From: Cinclus cinclus
Taxonomy: Eukaryota > Chordata > Aves > Passeriformes > Cinclidae
Length of the DNA: 64,000 nt
Direction: 5' to 3'
NCBI RefSeq assembly: GCF_963662255.1
Contig: NC_085047.1
Span: 14,810,347 to 14,874,346 of the forward strand
The notes below the pieces were generated by a model. It did not search any database and was not told where the DNA came from. It was given only the letters and a program-made list of their open reading frames with translations. The translations under genes were made by a program, and so were the position numbers. Shown in pieces: positions 47,851 to 64,000 of this stretch (position 1 is its first letter; every line of letters starts with the position of its first letter).

Positions 47851-49243
47851 TTTTCTATGACGTGATGTCTATTGAAAAAACACCTCAGTCGGGTAGATAA
47901 CCTCTTGTGAGACTGTTTGCCCACCTATTCCCTTCAGCCATTTCAGTGTCTGCTCCATGATGCAAAGCCCTCCTGTTGTCCCTGCTGGAGGTCCTGCTTC
48001 TGTCAGAAAGCAAATGAGCTTTGAACAGGATATCCTCAAAGAGGAGGAGCTGAGACAGTCAGCGGTTGCCCAGTGCACGGCAGATGTGAGAATCCCTGTT
48101 ATGCCACCTGGTTTCATGGAGAAATTAATCTCCTGCAGATGGCTAGGGTGGGTGCACCCACAAAAAACCTCTTCAAAACATTTGTCGGAGCCCCTGTGTG
48201 CACATGTAATAAGGATTTTCAATCTCTCTGTCATTTATTATACTTATTACTTAACTATGTTATACTTAACTATGAAAGTTTTTTTTTCCTGGGGAGGCAG
48301 AACAACCTTTGGAACATTTTTATACTCATAACAGGGTAAAAATAACACTTCTAAATAGGACAAGGATATCCATTCTTACAGCTTTAAAAAAAGCTAACAA
48401 GATTTTCAATAACTTATTAAAAAATCATAAAGAAATGAGCAAGTACAATAGAGGTGCCTTTTGGGAAGACAAGAACATAGGTGGAACAAGGCCTGTTTTG
48501 TAATTTTCCATTATCACTGGGTTAAGTTCACACAGTAACTTCTGCGACACACCAAAGAAGTGGCAAATTAGTTAAAATACACTCAACCAAGCTAGAGCTG
48601 ATGTACAGTTATTTTTACATCATGTGATTTTGCTATTCCATGCTTTCTGTGCACAGTATACTAGAGGTGGGCTATAGCTAAACAAATTTAATTCACTAAG
48701 AATATAACAGCTTATCTTTGAAGATATTTTAGTATTAAACATCAATTGTATATGGCTTTTTTGTTGTTGTCTTTTTTTCTTTTTTGTCCACAATACAAGT
48801 GCTACAAAATTTTTATCAACTTAGGCAACAAAAAATCTTGTTTAGAGAACAGAGAGCAGTAAAATACCCGTCTAGGGAAAATCCTTGCAGTGCACAGCAC
48901 AAGCTACAGGAGGACCAGTCTCAAACATTAAAGCTAAATAAAGAAATTGGTGTGTGAATTCCCAATGGTAAAAACAGTTTTTTTCCTCTTGCACAGTATC
49001 TTCTCATTGGCTACTGTCAAATTTCTCATAAAATGAACTTTCACATTATGAAGTTATTGGTCTGGAATAGCTGCAGAAGAAAGTTTTGTGGTCTTACACC
49101 CACTTTAACATCGTTTGCATTGTGTCTGCATTTACTAAATAAAGCAAATTGATTCCACGCTGCTGGATGCAACAATGCCAACATAGCCAAAACCACAGTT
49201 TCTCCCTTTGTGAATTAATATTCATAGAGCAGTGTGTTGACTA

Positions 49244-52532
<3,289 letters not shown>

Positions 52533-54659
52533 CTACATCTGGTGTTTCAGTCCCACTGAGGTGACACAGAACGAGCTAGTGAAGTTTCTCCTCTGTTAAT
52601 TATCCTTAATCCTCAGCAGCTATATTGGTACAGGCATCAAAGGCTTCCAGCATGAAACACTGCATGAGCTAAGCTGCGAGGGATAAACAGAGGCCTCCTG
52701 AATTGACTCCCAGGCTGCATACAGATCTGCTCTGACAGCCTCTTTAGCAATGTCAAGAAAATTTGATGTTTAGGCCAAAATCTTCCTCCTCCCTCAGCTC
52801 AGGCTGCAGTGAGGAAAAAAACAAAATGCTCATGGTCTGAGTAAGAGAACTCCAGATATCTTATTTTCTTGCTTCCTGCAAGTCCGTACCTTTTCCACAA
52901 ACACACGAGTTACTAAAATGTTTGTGAAGTTTACAGAGTTTCTATCTGTTTTCAGATTTCATACTGCTCAGAAATATTGATTCTTCTTGTCTTCTCTCTG
53001 AAAGATAACTGTCTCCCAGTTAGAAATGTACAGAAGAGCAAGTGAGTACAATCTGCAACAACTATAATTGTACATAGTTTGCAGTCCTGTTGTCTTAGAG
53101 ATGTAAAGGGGAGATACTGCACTTATCTAGCCAAGAAGAAGGCCAACATTTCCACCTGGAAAATAGCCTTAAGAGAATGAGCCAGACTTAACAGAAACAT
53201 AGCAGTGAATCCTGTGTATGTCTATGAATCCTGAAGAGCTAGCTTTGGCTTAGAGAATATATGGGTACTCATGGAACTGATTGTTTTTCTTCTCAGTACC
53301 AATGCAGCCAACATTTGTATTTCTTGGAGGTAAAAACACTGCAGAAGAATGATGTTTATGAGATGTTATTTCCTCCCTCTACTGAATATAATAAGAACAA
53401 ACCAGTTCATATTCCTTGTTTGTATTTATTTCAGCGTTTTCTCAGCCCCAAATCCTCTCTCCAAGGCTTAATTATTGCACTGAACTTAAGTTTTGATGAA
53501 GAGGAAGAACCTCGTTTAAAATTCTCAACACTACTGTGCTCCACTGTCTCTCTGGACTCTAAATAATAATTCCTTAAGACTTCCATGTGCCAATGAGCTC
53601 CACAGTCTAAAACAGCACTCAATCCAATAATTATTTTTTTGCCTTTGAATGTGCAATTTCTTTTTTCATTAAGTAGCAGGTTTATTTCTGAATTATGAAC
53701 CAGCAACCCAAGAGATTGATGTTGTGCAGACAAATCACTGAAAGGTTCTTCTTTATTTTCATAGGAAACCATGCAAAGGACAGAACAGGAATCATCCTCA
53801 TGCTATAAAGAATTTATGGTTAATTTCTTGAAGAGTCTGAATGCCCCATAAATTTTACCTTACTTTTTTTTAGAGACTCAAGCACTCCAACCCCTCAAAC
53901 TTCTTTATTAAGTTCCTGATTTTTGATGCTACATCACAATACTGACACAAATATATTATGACATTTATACATGGGAGACCATTTTTAAATGCAAGAACTC
54001 AACAGTACTTAAGGAATTTCAGTCTGAAAACAAGCAATGATATTTGGTCAGACAAATGCAGGAGGAAATGGAGCTGCAGGAAATAAAGCCTATGTGGTAC
54101 CTGAAAACAGGTTTACCTTTTTATCCTTGAAGCAGCTATGGCTAGTTTTCCAAATTAAGAGTACAATTTACTCTCTTTTGTGCATCATCTCCAAGTACCC
54201 CCTACGCCTGCATCAGTGGGAAATGAGTAAAAGTATGTTGGAGACTGAAATGTTATTGTTTGTGGCTTAAATATTTTTACAATGCACTACTGCCTGTTCT
54301 AGCAGAACTTCATAACAAAAGCTGCACCAAAGACCACTTCACTTCCGACTGAGGCCCTGGACTGTAAATTGATTTGAGGTAAGATAATGTGACACTATTC
54401 TCAAGGTCTGGTTTGGGAAGAATACTTTCACAGGAGGATTAAGCCCACCACCTTCAGGGGTGGAGGCTATAGCCCCAGGCTTATCTCCTGCCAGGCTTGT
54501 ACAGACCCCTACACCAAAGGGAGAAGGAGGAGAAGGTTTCCTGTATATGGCAAAAAAGCCTCTGGCCAGATGCAGTGAACATCCATCCTCCACTGTGCAG
54601 ACTGGCCCAGCTGTGGGGCCTCCCACCCCATGAAAGCCACATCTACAGGACACTCATAT

Positions 54660-55080
54660 GGGGCAGAGATGAGGGGGTGTCATGGCCCTTTGATCAAAGG
54701 CTCCCCAAAGGGGTCCCCAGACCCTGCACCAGAGCACTGCATCTGATATTACATGGTGTAACAGATCCACAGCCTTGCAAGGGACAGTGTTTAACTGGTC
54801 CCCCCCAGGGAGGTACCTGTGTGCTCCCACCTGCCCAAATGGATATTAATCCATGGGATTCTCTGCTTTTCAGCAGGGACCCTCGCCACCAAGAAGACCA
54901 GATGGAGGGAAACAATGAGATATCACTGGGACCCACAGAGGAGTGAGAGACTTCTACTTAATCTGTCTCTGTCACTCTCCCTGTCTGTCCCTCCCCCTGC
55001 CACTTCTTTGTCTTTCTTTTCTTTTCCCTTTCTTTCTCTTTGCCTCTCTTATGATTAAATATAAATTTTATGCATCGACA
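54660..55080 (+). mobile_element. Possible LTR-derived patch in APP intron 15
   Basis: GC-rich sequence with TGTCATGG at 54678, like other LTR starts here, changes to a pyrimidine-rich block (54958-55048) ending ATTAAATATAAA and CATCGACA. This resembles R-U5 of an LTR. No matching target duplication was found and the start is doubtful. Confidence 0.3.
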
Positions 55081-55579
55081 TCTAGTCTTTTGTTTTTAAT
55101 TGCACTTTGGGGATTATCAAACATTCAGGTTTGTTCCATTTTATTTACAGAGAATTGGCTCTCTCAGCTTCTCTGTGATTAGAGTGGATCACAACAAAGC
55201 AGAACATGTATGTGCCTGCAAGGAAGCTTGACCTGTCAACCCCTCCTGCCTTTTTGGTTTTAGGACTAAAAGGGAAGAGGGAGAATTACAGTAGTGGAGT
55301 ACCAGTGCAGTAGCTGGGGGAAAGGGTTTTCCAGGAGTTGCTTTACTGCCCTGGGCTGCTCCCAGCTGCTCACCATTGTCCACGGCCACACTCGCTGCCC
55401 TTGCAGACACCCTGGCAAAAGCACCACATGAAAATTCCTCCAAGGCAAAGGCCTGAGGAACTGCACAACTTGGCTGCTTCAGCTGGCAAACTTACTGAAG
55501 CCGTAAGTATTGATTAGAACATATCCATACACACATAAGATAAATCAGCAAAGAATCTGTTTGCCTTTTGTTGAGGGAA

Positions 55580-56800
55580 ATCCTATCTCTCAAAAAATTC
55601 TTAGAGGTCACTAGAAGAGTTAGGAAGCACATGGGAAACAGTGATTCTGCTTGGAGTGAATCTGGATTTCCAAAAAAGCTTTTGAGAAGGTCCCTGATCA
55701 ATGCTCTGGCAGAACTTAAGAGCCAAGGATTAGAAGGGAAAGTCCTACGTGACTTTCCATAACTGACTAAGAGAAAGGAAGTGTAAATACACATCTGTTT
55801 TTCACAATGGAGGAACATGACCAGTGGGTCCCATAGGGATTTGTGCTGTGCCGTTTGCAAAGTGATCTGGATAAGAGAGTGAATAGTGACATGACAAAGT
55901 TTACGGACAAAAAAAATAAAAGAAAAAAAGAGCATAGTCAAATTAAAACCAGTTGCAAAGAACTGTAGAAGGATCTTACAAATTCCAAGTGCACAATAAA
56001 AAGGAAATTATATTTAGTGTTGATACAATGCAAAGTGGTGTTTTTGGGGGATACACAGCCCTAACTATGCATGTAGTTATAAAGACTCTAATTTAGCTCT
56101 GTTCCACCTGGCACAGAGACCTTGCAGTCACAGTGGGTAACTGTGGACACTAGGTTCAGTAGCAGTCAAAAAGGCAAAGAGAAAGGTAGGCGCAATTATG
56201 AAAAAACAGAAAACATTGTCACACCACTGTATAAATTATGCATCCTCATTTTAAATCTGGCTATTTGTTCTGATCACCTCACCTCACGCAAAGGCAGGAG
56301 AACTACAAAAGATATAATGGAGGGAAACACAGATGATCAAAGGTATGGAATGGTTTTTGTACACAAAGGACTGTGAGTCTTCATACTGGAAGAGGCAAAG
56401 GAGGTGAAACATAACAGAGTGTGTGACTGCAAATGACAAAGCAACAGTCTACAGGAAATGGTCATTCATTAATTTCTCCTAAGAAGTACAGGACACTAAC
56501 ATGGCAATGACACAGCAGATTGAGAAGTAACACAAGAAAGTGTGTGTACATATATATACAATTCTGTACAATGAAAAACTGGACTGTGGAACTTACTGCC
56601 ACAAATGAAGAGGATGTTCAAAATACAAATGAAAAATGCAAAAGGAGAAAGGTTCCTTCAGGGTTACTAGACACAACGGTGGAGATACTGTTCTCAGTCC
56701 TGGAACCTATCAAATGCTAGCTGCCAAATGCTCAATGGATGTGCTGGGGAATAAGGCAGAGGTGAAATCTGTACATATTGTGTTTGTACCACTGCTAGAG
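55580..56800 (+). mobile_element. Old CR1 LINE copy in APP intron 15, antisense to APP
   Basis: Degenerate but ordered matches to the CR1 reverse-transcriptase 3' half. AAAGCTTTTGAGAAGGTCCC lies near 55675, GTGACATGACAAAGTTTACG near 55890 and AGAAGGATCTTACAAATTCC near 55968. GGGTAACTGTGGACACTAGG lies near 56135 and CTGTGGAACTTACTGCCACA near 56585. The order and spacing fit one truncated element on the + strand. Many stops and indels mark it as ancient. Confidence 0.65.
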
Positions 56801-58162
56801 GTAGGAAAATGGACGTGAGCACTTCTGCTCTTGGGGTCTGACCACTTTTACTGAAAGCAAAGCTGCAACAGCTGAGTTTGTGGGTCTTTGTCAGCTTCTG
56901 TTCAACAGTCAAATACCACAGGCAGGAGTAACAGCAGCATTACAGGGACACAACAGGTCATGTCAATGGGCATCAGAGGGTGATAAGCTCACCAGCAGTC
57001 TTAGGTGCTGGAAAAATGCAGGCTCTGGCTTGCCTAGAACAACATTCTTTAATTTGGTTCCCTTCCCTCCTACCATCCCATCCCAAATAGTAGCATAGGA
57101 GCCATGCTTTCAGCATGCAGCAGGTTAAACCATGGGTTTTTGCCTTCAGGCAGAAATTTTTTGGTTTGGGCCAAGTGACCAAGGCCTCACAAAAATGCCA
57201 TGGAATCTGAACACAAGGTAGGATCTGATATTATGAAGTTAATGATGTAAAGACTTACTGAAACTTGTTTTTGTCAACTTGTACCACAAAAAGGTCAGAA
57301 ACAGAGATTGCTTTTTAAGCTGTTCCACTAATGAACCCGATAGCACTTCCTCCTTCCTTCTATCTCCCTTACAAAAAAGGGAGGAAAAAGACTTCAACGA
57401 GGGTAAACTGATGGTCTTCTGCAAATAACTCGTTATATAGTAAGGACAAGTATGACATTGCACTGGAATCAATTAAATACTTGGTATGAGATAAAAATAT
57501 ACATGGGGTTACATACATCTTTCCACAATGTTGTAGAATTGAGACTTTTTGTTGAAGAGACTCTCTTTATTACCAGTTCATTCACTTTACTGTTCTAGTG
57601 ACCACACATTTAGACTTGCATGCAAAAATCAAAAATATACTTTTTAAGGGTAGCAACTAAAGAAGGAAAAGCTTCAGGGTCTTTCTAAAACTTTGATCAG
57701 AAGTGAGATGCAAACAGTCAAGAAATTCCTAATACCTCTTTACCCTTGCACTAAGACAAGCACTTAAAGAACAGTTCTCTCTCTGACAAGAACTTGAATC
57801 CTGACCTGGAATAAATTTATGTTCTTTTCACTACCAATTCTAAAATACACAACCCAAACACAAAAGCCAATACACAAGATGAAAAGTGAGAGCAACAGCC
57901 TCACTGTAAATTCACAAATAATGATAATTGCTACCAGTTTTCTTCTGAATTACATACCATCTTTAGGGAGCTGCATTCCTAATCACTTAATTTAAAAATG
58001 CTTCCATTCAGCTGGCAAATACATTAACTCACAGCTCCTTAGAAAAACTGACAAAACTACTTTGTTATACAAACCATGGGCTTAAAAGCTTCTAGTAAAA
58101 TCCAACAAAATGAGCTATGATGGGCTTTTTATTGATATTGTTTTTAATTAGTAACATTAACT

Positions 58163-58208
58163 GTTTATATATATACATGTGTACACATGCATGTGTGCAC
58201 ACATACAT
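58163..58208. repeat. Alternating purine-pyrimidine repeat
   Basis: TATATATATACATGTGTACA followed by CATGCATGTGTGCACACATA: nearly pure alternation of purine and pyrimidine over about 46 bases, including self-complementary parts. Confidence 0.8.
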
Positions 58209-60923
58209 TTCCAAACATCAAAAAACAGAGAGCATCAAAAAAACCCTTATTTTTCCTTGCCCTAAATGGAAAAATAATCATATGGAGTGAAAAACTACTA
58301 ATGAAATAAAAACCAAGTAGCTGCCTTGGGGAACACTTCATACTAACATTGATGAGTTTCTGTGTTTGTGTAAATACATATTTATATTTTCAGAAGACTA
58401 AAAAAAAAGAAATTACAGTGAATCTCACCAATGATATAATTAGGTGCACATTATCTACCATACTGCTTGCAATTACTTCATCTACTGGTTACATAAACAG
58501 CCAGAAAGGTTTTGTGATATTGTTTTGCACAGATCTAAGACAGTGTTAGCTGTGTCTGAGGTTACATCTAGAGTTAAAAACTATATCTCTAAGTGAAGCA
58601 CTGTTGAAACAACTAGACCTGGGTGGTCTCTAGACAGAGAAAACCAAAGTAGCAGTTCGAGTGACTGTGGCACTGACTGCATTCATGAAAACATTCAACT
58701 CCACGTCCATGAACTGTGCCTGAGTCGTGGCAAGAACAAGAAAAGAGTTGTTGAATCAAAGCCTGTTACACGTGTGGCAAACAGCTTTATCTGGGTTAAG
58801 CTTCAGCAAAGATAAAAAGGGTGGAAGGGAAGGAATGCAGTGTTTGAACAACCCCCCAGGGTAGAGAGCTGCCTGTTCTGACTAGAAGTTCAACTATTAT
58901 TTCCATATGACTCCACGACTTTGTGCAGGTCATTGAATTTTGAAATGAAAGAAGAATGAATATTATAAACTCATAAAGATGTAAATGAAGACCATATACT
59001 CTTTTGTTTTAAGGATAACTCAAATATCTTTGAGGTATATGCACTTTTAAGACTGCATGGAACTAAAACTTTGTGGTTTGTCCTAAGATGTCAGTGAGCT
59101 GCTGGTTCACTTTTACTTAATGGGTGACTATGGGGCTCTCTAATTGAAGAAAGCAGAAATAAGTGCAATAGAAGCGTTATCTTTTGTAAAAAAGAACCTT
59201 GTTGGAACGGCGTATAAAATAATTATTTCTTAGAAAACATGTGTGTTGAAATGAATAACCAAAACAAGTAAAATCTGTTTTGAGAATCCTTCTGGCATGT
59301 CAATCCAGATTCTGTGCATATACACCTATAATTGCATTCACAGCTAGCAATGCTCTCATTTATAAAACAAACCAAAACAATCTAATGGGAAAAAATTATT
59401 AATGATTTTTATTTGGTAGCTGCAGACAGTTTGTTTAAAACAACTGTATTGAACTAACATCACAAAGACAGGAAAAAATATGTTGGCAGTTTCTGACAAG
59501 AAAATCATAAATAATTAACTAAGCTGCTCTATGCCCTCACCTCACAGAGACTTCAGCATATGTGCTAATGATTCTGCAGAAGAACCACTAGGCTTTCAGA
59601 GCCTCTGCATGAGGGAAAAAACCCCTCAGTTATAATGTAATGTAATAAAGATAGGCATGTCATGATTTATTAGGGTCAAAGACACAGAAGCAGCTTTATG
59701 TGCAACACTTCCCCAAAATAGTTAAGTGTTTGCAAAAATGATCAACTGACAAAGAGCTGGAATAACACAAAAAAACCCCACCAAGTCCAAATTATATTGC
59801 ATGGAAGAAAGTAACATACTTAATAGCATAAAATCCTCACATTGTGAATTATGGGCATCCTGTAAGTGATGTATTTACAGGTGTGAGTGTATATTTACAG
59901 CTGCAACTGTGCAACAGATGAAAATATGACCTGTCCTGAACAGAGCATTTGTTGTTTATCACCTTGAATTGCAGAAAATATTCTAATCAATGTCCCTTCT
60001 GATGGCACATTTTCTAATCTTCACTCAATTTCCACAGATCAGACCTGCTGAATTAATGTAAGAAAAACAAGCTTGTTCATGAGCATCTAGAGATGTTTTC
60101 ATATGTGTTTTTATGTATATATGTCTCTATATGTACATACACACACACAGAGAAAGAAAAAATTACTAATAAACAGATACTCAAAATTCAGTTGCCAGGA
60201 ATTAAGTGTTCATCATGAAAAAGCGACTGCTGGAGCACAGGAGTGTAACAAGATGTTATAGTGAGGTTATCAAGGAAAGAGGTACTTGTTCTATCTGAAG
60301 TTCTTCCTATGGAAGTTCTCAGGCTGGACGGGAGCCTTCTAACATGTCCCTATACAAATAGCAAGAAATATGTAATAAATCTGTTATAATTTTGTGCTGT
60401 ATTAAAAAACAGCTCACTGATGACTACTTAGTACATCTAGATATTTTTCTTCCCTTTGACCTTTTACCACCTCATTTACTTCCTTTTTAGGAAGGAGATA
60501 AGAAACTGTTTTAGGCATAATTTTTATTTTTGTTTGCCTATTTGTGAATTAGGAAGGGGAAAGACAGTAAGTTAAGGCACTACAGTCCTTTTCTAAAGGC
60601 AATGTGAATTACCAGATATCCATACTAGAAAATGGGGCTCATCCAATATTCTTTCTGTAGGATTGATGTAGATCAGATTCCAATTCAAGCTTTAACTGTG
60701 GACAGCCAAGGCGCAGCACAATAGAGATGGGGGTTTAGACAACTGGCATAAATTTCAACAAATGCTTTAAACTTGGTCCTTACTCAAACTTTTCTACTCT
60801 ATGGACTGGACAACTCCTTCTTTTCCTGACTTGACTCATAGACTTCTTTTTAAAAAAGACAATGGTGTGGTGAAGGAAAAAGATCCTTGGTATCAGAAAT
60901 ACTACTACCACCTAAATACTTGT

Positions 60924-60985
60924 TGGACCAGATAATGGTTGAGCTCCCCTTTCAACCCAGTAATCCACGAGTCTGTGACTCAATT
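60924..60985 (+). mobile_element. CR1 LINE 3' end in APP intron 15
   Basis: TTGGACCAGATAATGGTTGA followed by CCCCTTTCAACCCAG and GAGTCTGTGACTC is a diverged CR1 3' terminus with a degenerate octamer tail. Confidence 0.55.
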
Positions 60986-63672
60986 TTGTACTGTGACCAA
61001 ACTATCTCTCCTGTAAGAAAGTGACAAACATGATCTGTGTGATTGATCTGCCTATAAGAAAAACATACTGATCATTACAAGAACGTTGTGTGAGCAAGAT
61101 TAAAATGGAAAAGAGAAAAAAGGACACGTGTTGGCATGTTTGTCTTAGATCTTTCAGAGCGCATTTTCTTCAAGAAATTCAAACAAGCTACAAAACATTC
61201 ATTTGTTCTTCCTCAGCCTTGGAGTGTTGCAGGCATGTTAACATGACACCAATATTTTCATCCTGAAGAAGCAGGTCACTGGAACCAAGCAAGTAGAAAC
61301 ACAAACTGGAAAGTCAGGCCCACAGAAAGGGCAAACCTTTCAGGAAACCAACAAGAAGCTGGGCAACTAAAACAAAAAGTCACAAGTAGCTGGATGCATT
61401 AATCTGTAGGTCTTTCATTAATACTTTTTCACTCTAGAGTAATCTACTATTTTTTAAGATTTTTTTCTTCTGTAATAGCCCCAAAATGTAAAAACAGACT
61501 ATCCCAAAAGGACAGTTACTACACAAAAAGTATTTATTTTCCCTTTTGAGGCTCCAACACAGGAATTTTATTTGTAATTAGCAAGTAATGTAAAACAGTT
61601 TTAAAGCACACCTTTTTAAGCTATCAGAATCCCTTCTGTATTTCACAGTTTAAATAAGCATCCATTTGCTTTCTTCTATTCCTCGTTCATGAAGATATTC
61701 AGATTGGAATAATTTTTCTGTTAAATTGAATTTTTGTCACACATAAATTGCTTTTGAAGGATGATGAAAAACCACATGGACATTTACAGACAAAATCTGT
61801 ATCAGTAAGAAAACTTTTTCCTAAATCTATAAATGGTGATTGAAGACATAGGGAAGTTAAGCACTACTTTTGCCCTTTAGCAGAACAGCGAGGAAATATT
61901 CTATGTGATATTCACAGTAGAAAAGTTACAGCATCTGCCATCTGCCAAATTCCCAGCCATAATGGACAGATACTGAAATATTTTTTACCTATCCTTAGTA
62001 GTCTATCACACACATTCACAAAGATGACCCATGACTTATTGTCATTAGGCTTACAGACTTCAGTACTACTTGCATTGCCACAACCAACAAAGCACTCTAA
62101 CGCAGTCAACTAAAACAAAGAGTTTCACTCTGAAACTAGAGAGTGGCAGTGAGAGAAAATCCTTTCCCTAGAGAAGGGACACTACGGATTTCTGAGACGT
62201 GTCTATGTGTGAGGGAACAGAAGGGAGGAATGAAAAACCTGCAGCAATAAATACGGGCCTCAAAACAGGAAATTTTTCAAGAGGACCGAAATTGAAATTG
62301 TAAATAATAATAGATTTTAATATTATAAGAAAACTGCTAGACTAAATTAACATTATAAAATTTGGATTAAACCGTATGCATGTTTCATCTGTGACATTTC
62401 TACTGCTCCTGGGGAAGAAGGTAGATAATGCCGTACTGGAGGGATTTTTCCCTGGTCCCAAGATTTTTGGCATGGTAGCTCTGTATCAGTTTCCAGGCTC
62501 TCTTCATGGGCTGAATTAACACTCTAAACACAAGTAAAGACGTCAGATTCCTAAAACAGTGCTAGAAGCACACTAGTTGGCCAGTTCTGACACATATCCC
62601 AATTGCTGCAACATGCTGAGTTTATTTTACCTCCCACAGTAGCAATTTTTGTAGTTGCTAAAAATGGGTGAGTTGAGATATAAAAACATTAGGAATGTGC
62701 TGTCCATGATCCTATCTAATAGATGCTTGGAAAACAAGATGAAGGGAAAAAGGATACTGATCAATCAGTTTAATATGATCTGAAGGAAGAAAACACAATT
62801 ACAATGTGACAATGAAATAATCATGACCCTAAAATATATTCTCACTACACTGAAGAGCTGGAGAGCAGCCTCTTCTGAAATAAAAGGCTCATTCCTCTCA
62901 ATGACTTTAACAGTTTCAGGTATTTCTGAACAAAAATCAGAGGAAAAAACAACCCCAAAAGCACCAAATAAAATAGTATGAAAAGCTAAAATAATTTTTC
63001 CTTTTGAAACAGGGATTGTCCCATTTTAACTTTTCCAAACATTTGTAGCCTGACTCAGCCTAATGATCTGCTATTGTTCTGAAATCAATGCAAAGACAGA
63101 GGTACCTACAGAGGAGAAACAAACACCCTGCTGTGTCTTAGAATGGAATGAATAGCTGTGTCCTTAGGTGTCCTCAGTGAATCCAGAGGGATAATACCGA
63201 TTTTTAGGTATTTGGAAGTAAGATAAGTACCAAAGCAGAAATATCTATGCCACCTGCAGTTCTGAAGCTGGATACATTAATTCTTTATTAGTCCTGCTCA
63301 CTCTACATAAAGGATTCAACATTTCTATTATACATTCCCAAATTAGAAGTAGTGTCTGTACTAAGGGGTACCAAATTTACCATCTCCTGCACCTGCCAAA
63401 GTGTCATTTCTGGAAGGGATGAGACCTTTGATACAAACCAGTTCTGGGTTTGGAACCCATTCCCACTGCAAGCACACATCCCAAACGCCCTCAATATGGA
63501 CAGCAATCACACAGGGAATATTTGTGAGGGAATGATGCTTCCATCATTCATGGAATAGCATTACATTTTGTGAAAGGCGTACACCAAAGCAAAGGAAAAT
63601 AATTTCAGCTCCATCAGACCACATGCATGCCAGAAAAATACAGGTTAGGTAAAAGCCATGCAAGTCATATAC

Positions 63673-63726
63673 CTGGTCGTGTGGTGAGTCCTCTGTCTGC
63701 AGCTGGGCGGGCATCAACGGGCTCAA
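63673..63726 (-). CDS. APP: APP exon 15 (54-base alternatively spliced exon)
   Basis: A 54-base exon completing a split valine codon and encoding EPVDARPAADRGLTTRP, with the next glycine split over the intron. Acceptor CTAG (AG complement of 63727-63728) and donor CAG|GTATATG flank it. In mammals skipping this exon gives L-APP and joins residues that create a chondroitin sulfate attachment site (appican). Length and phase here allow the same in-frame skipping. It encodes extracellular juxtamembrane sequence. The rest of APP lies beyond the right edge. Confidence 0.95.
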
Positions 63727-64000
63727 CTAGGCATGTGCAGAAAAGAAACAAAAAAGCAAACAAAAATAAACAAAATCCCCCAAAATTACAAAGTCAAGGG
63801 TTCTTCTGTTGGGACAGTGCAGGAGAGACATACTGCATTAACTGTTACCAAAGCAACAACCAGAAACTATCTGCCCTCAGTTAATCCTGAAAGTAAAAGG
63901 AAGGGATGGTTAAGACTTCACAAGGAGAGCTTCACAGCTGAGGCATCATTTTTTACACCATAATCTGGTTACTGCTTCAAGTCAGAAACCATTAAGACTA
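63727..64000 (-). other. APP: APP intron 14 (partial)
   Basis: Intronic sequence upstream of exon 15 that runs off the window. An A-rich tract lies at 63746-63790. Nothing else is recognised. Confidence 0.8.

Noticed and set aside
47869..48331. Pair of 120-codon frames on opposite strands in APP intron 17
   Set aside because: They lie in an intron, overlap each other, carry no motif and may derive from an old LINE.
54497..54946. 149-codon + strand frame in APP intron 15
   Set aside because: It spans a GC-rich patch that looks LTR-derived, with no recognised domain.

Overview
The window is vertebrate nuclear DNA, almost certainly from a bird and probably a songbird. It contains the 3' ends of two single-copy genes, which I recognise from their proteins, in tail-to-tail (convergent) order. 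GABPA ends on the + strand at the left (terminal coding exon 1826-2054). APP ends on the - strand at the right (exons 15 to 18 at 63673-63726, 52281-52381, 49289-49435 and 44481-44582). The same gene order and orientation is known from human chromosome 21q21. The bird assignment rests on CR1 LINE copies, on LTR families of songbird type, and on an ERVL-type (class III) endogenous retrovirus.

Layout. 1-1825 is the last GABPA intron. 1826-2054 is its last coding exon, followed by a 3'UTR running to about 4.6-4.7 kb. From about 4.7 to 43.3 kb there is no gene I can recognise. This intergenic stretch is a landing zone for retroelements: a solo LTR with an internal 40-bp minisatellite (9365-10802), a nearly complete ERVL provirus (11732-18429), another LTR (about 19224-19985), a solo LTR (22230-23429), an LTR stub abutting a CR1 (25517-25916), a CR1 (35310-35822), an LTR (about 37487-37945), a further LTR (38461-39475) and two more CR1 pieces. 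Four of these insertions have target duplications of 5 bp, three perfect and one with a mismatch. About 43.34-44.48 kb is the APP 3'UTR. From 44.48 kb to the right edge is APP, exons plus AT-rich introns, with an old CR1 in intron 15.

The provirus is the richest object. Both LTRs (690 and 693 bp) are present and differ by roughly 3-4% by eye. A primer-binding site resembling the tRNA-Lys type lies next to the 5' LTR. On the - strand the order is a hydrophobic repeat-bearing ORF, gag (frameshifted), an in-frame TAG, protease-RT, one internal TGA, RNase H-integrase, and the 3' LTR, with no env. All catalytic motifs of protease, RT, RNase H and integrase are visible. The TAG between gag and pol lies inside a perfect 8-bp inverted repeat.

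The APP exons encode an amyloid-beta segment that reads the same as the human Abeta42 peptide. The 54-base exon 15 that is alternatively skipped in mammals is present with good splice sites. I found no CRISPR array, operon or prokaryotic system. Most open frames in the window are chance frames or lie inside retroelements.
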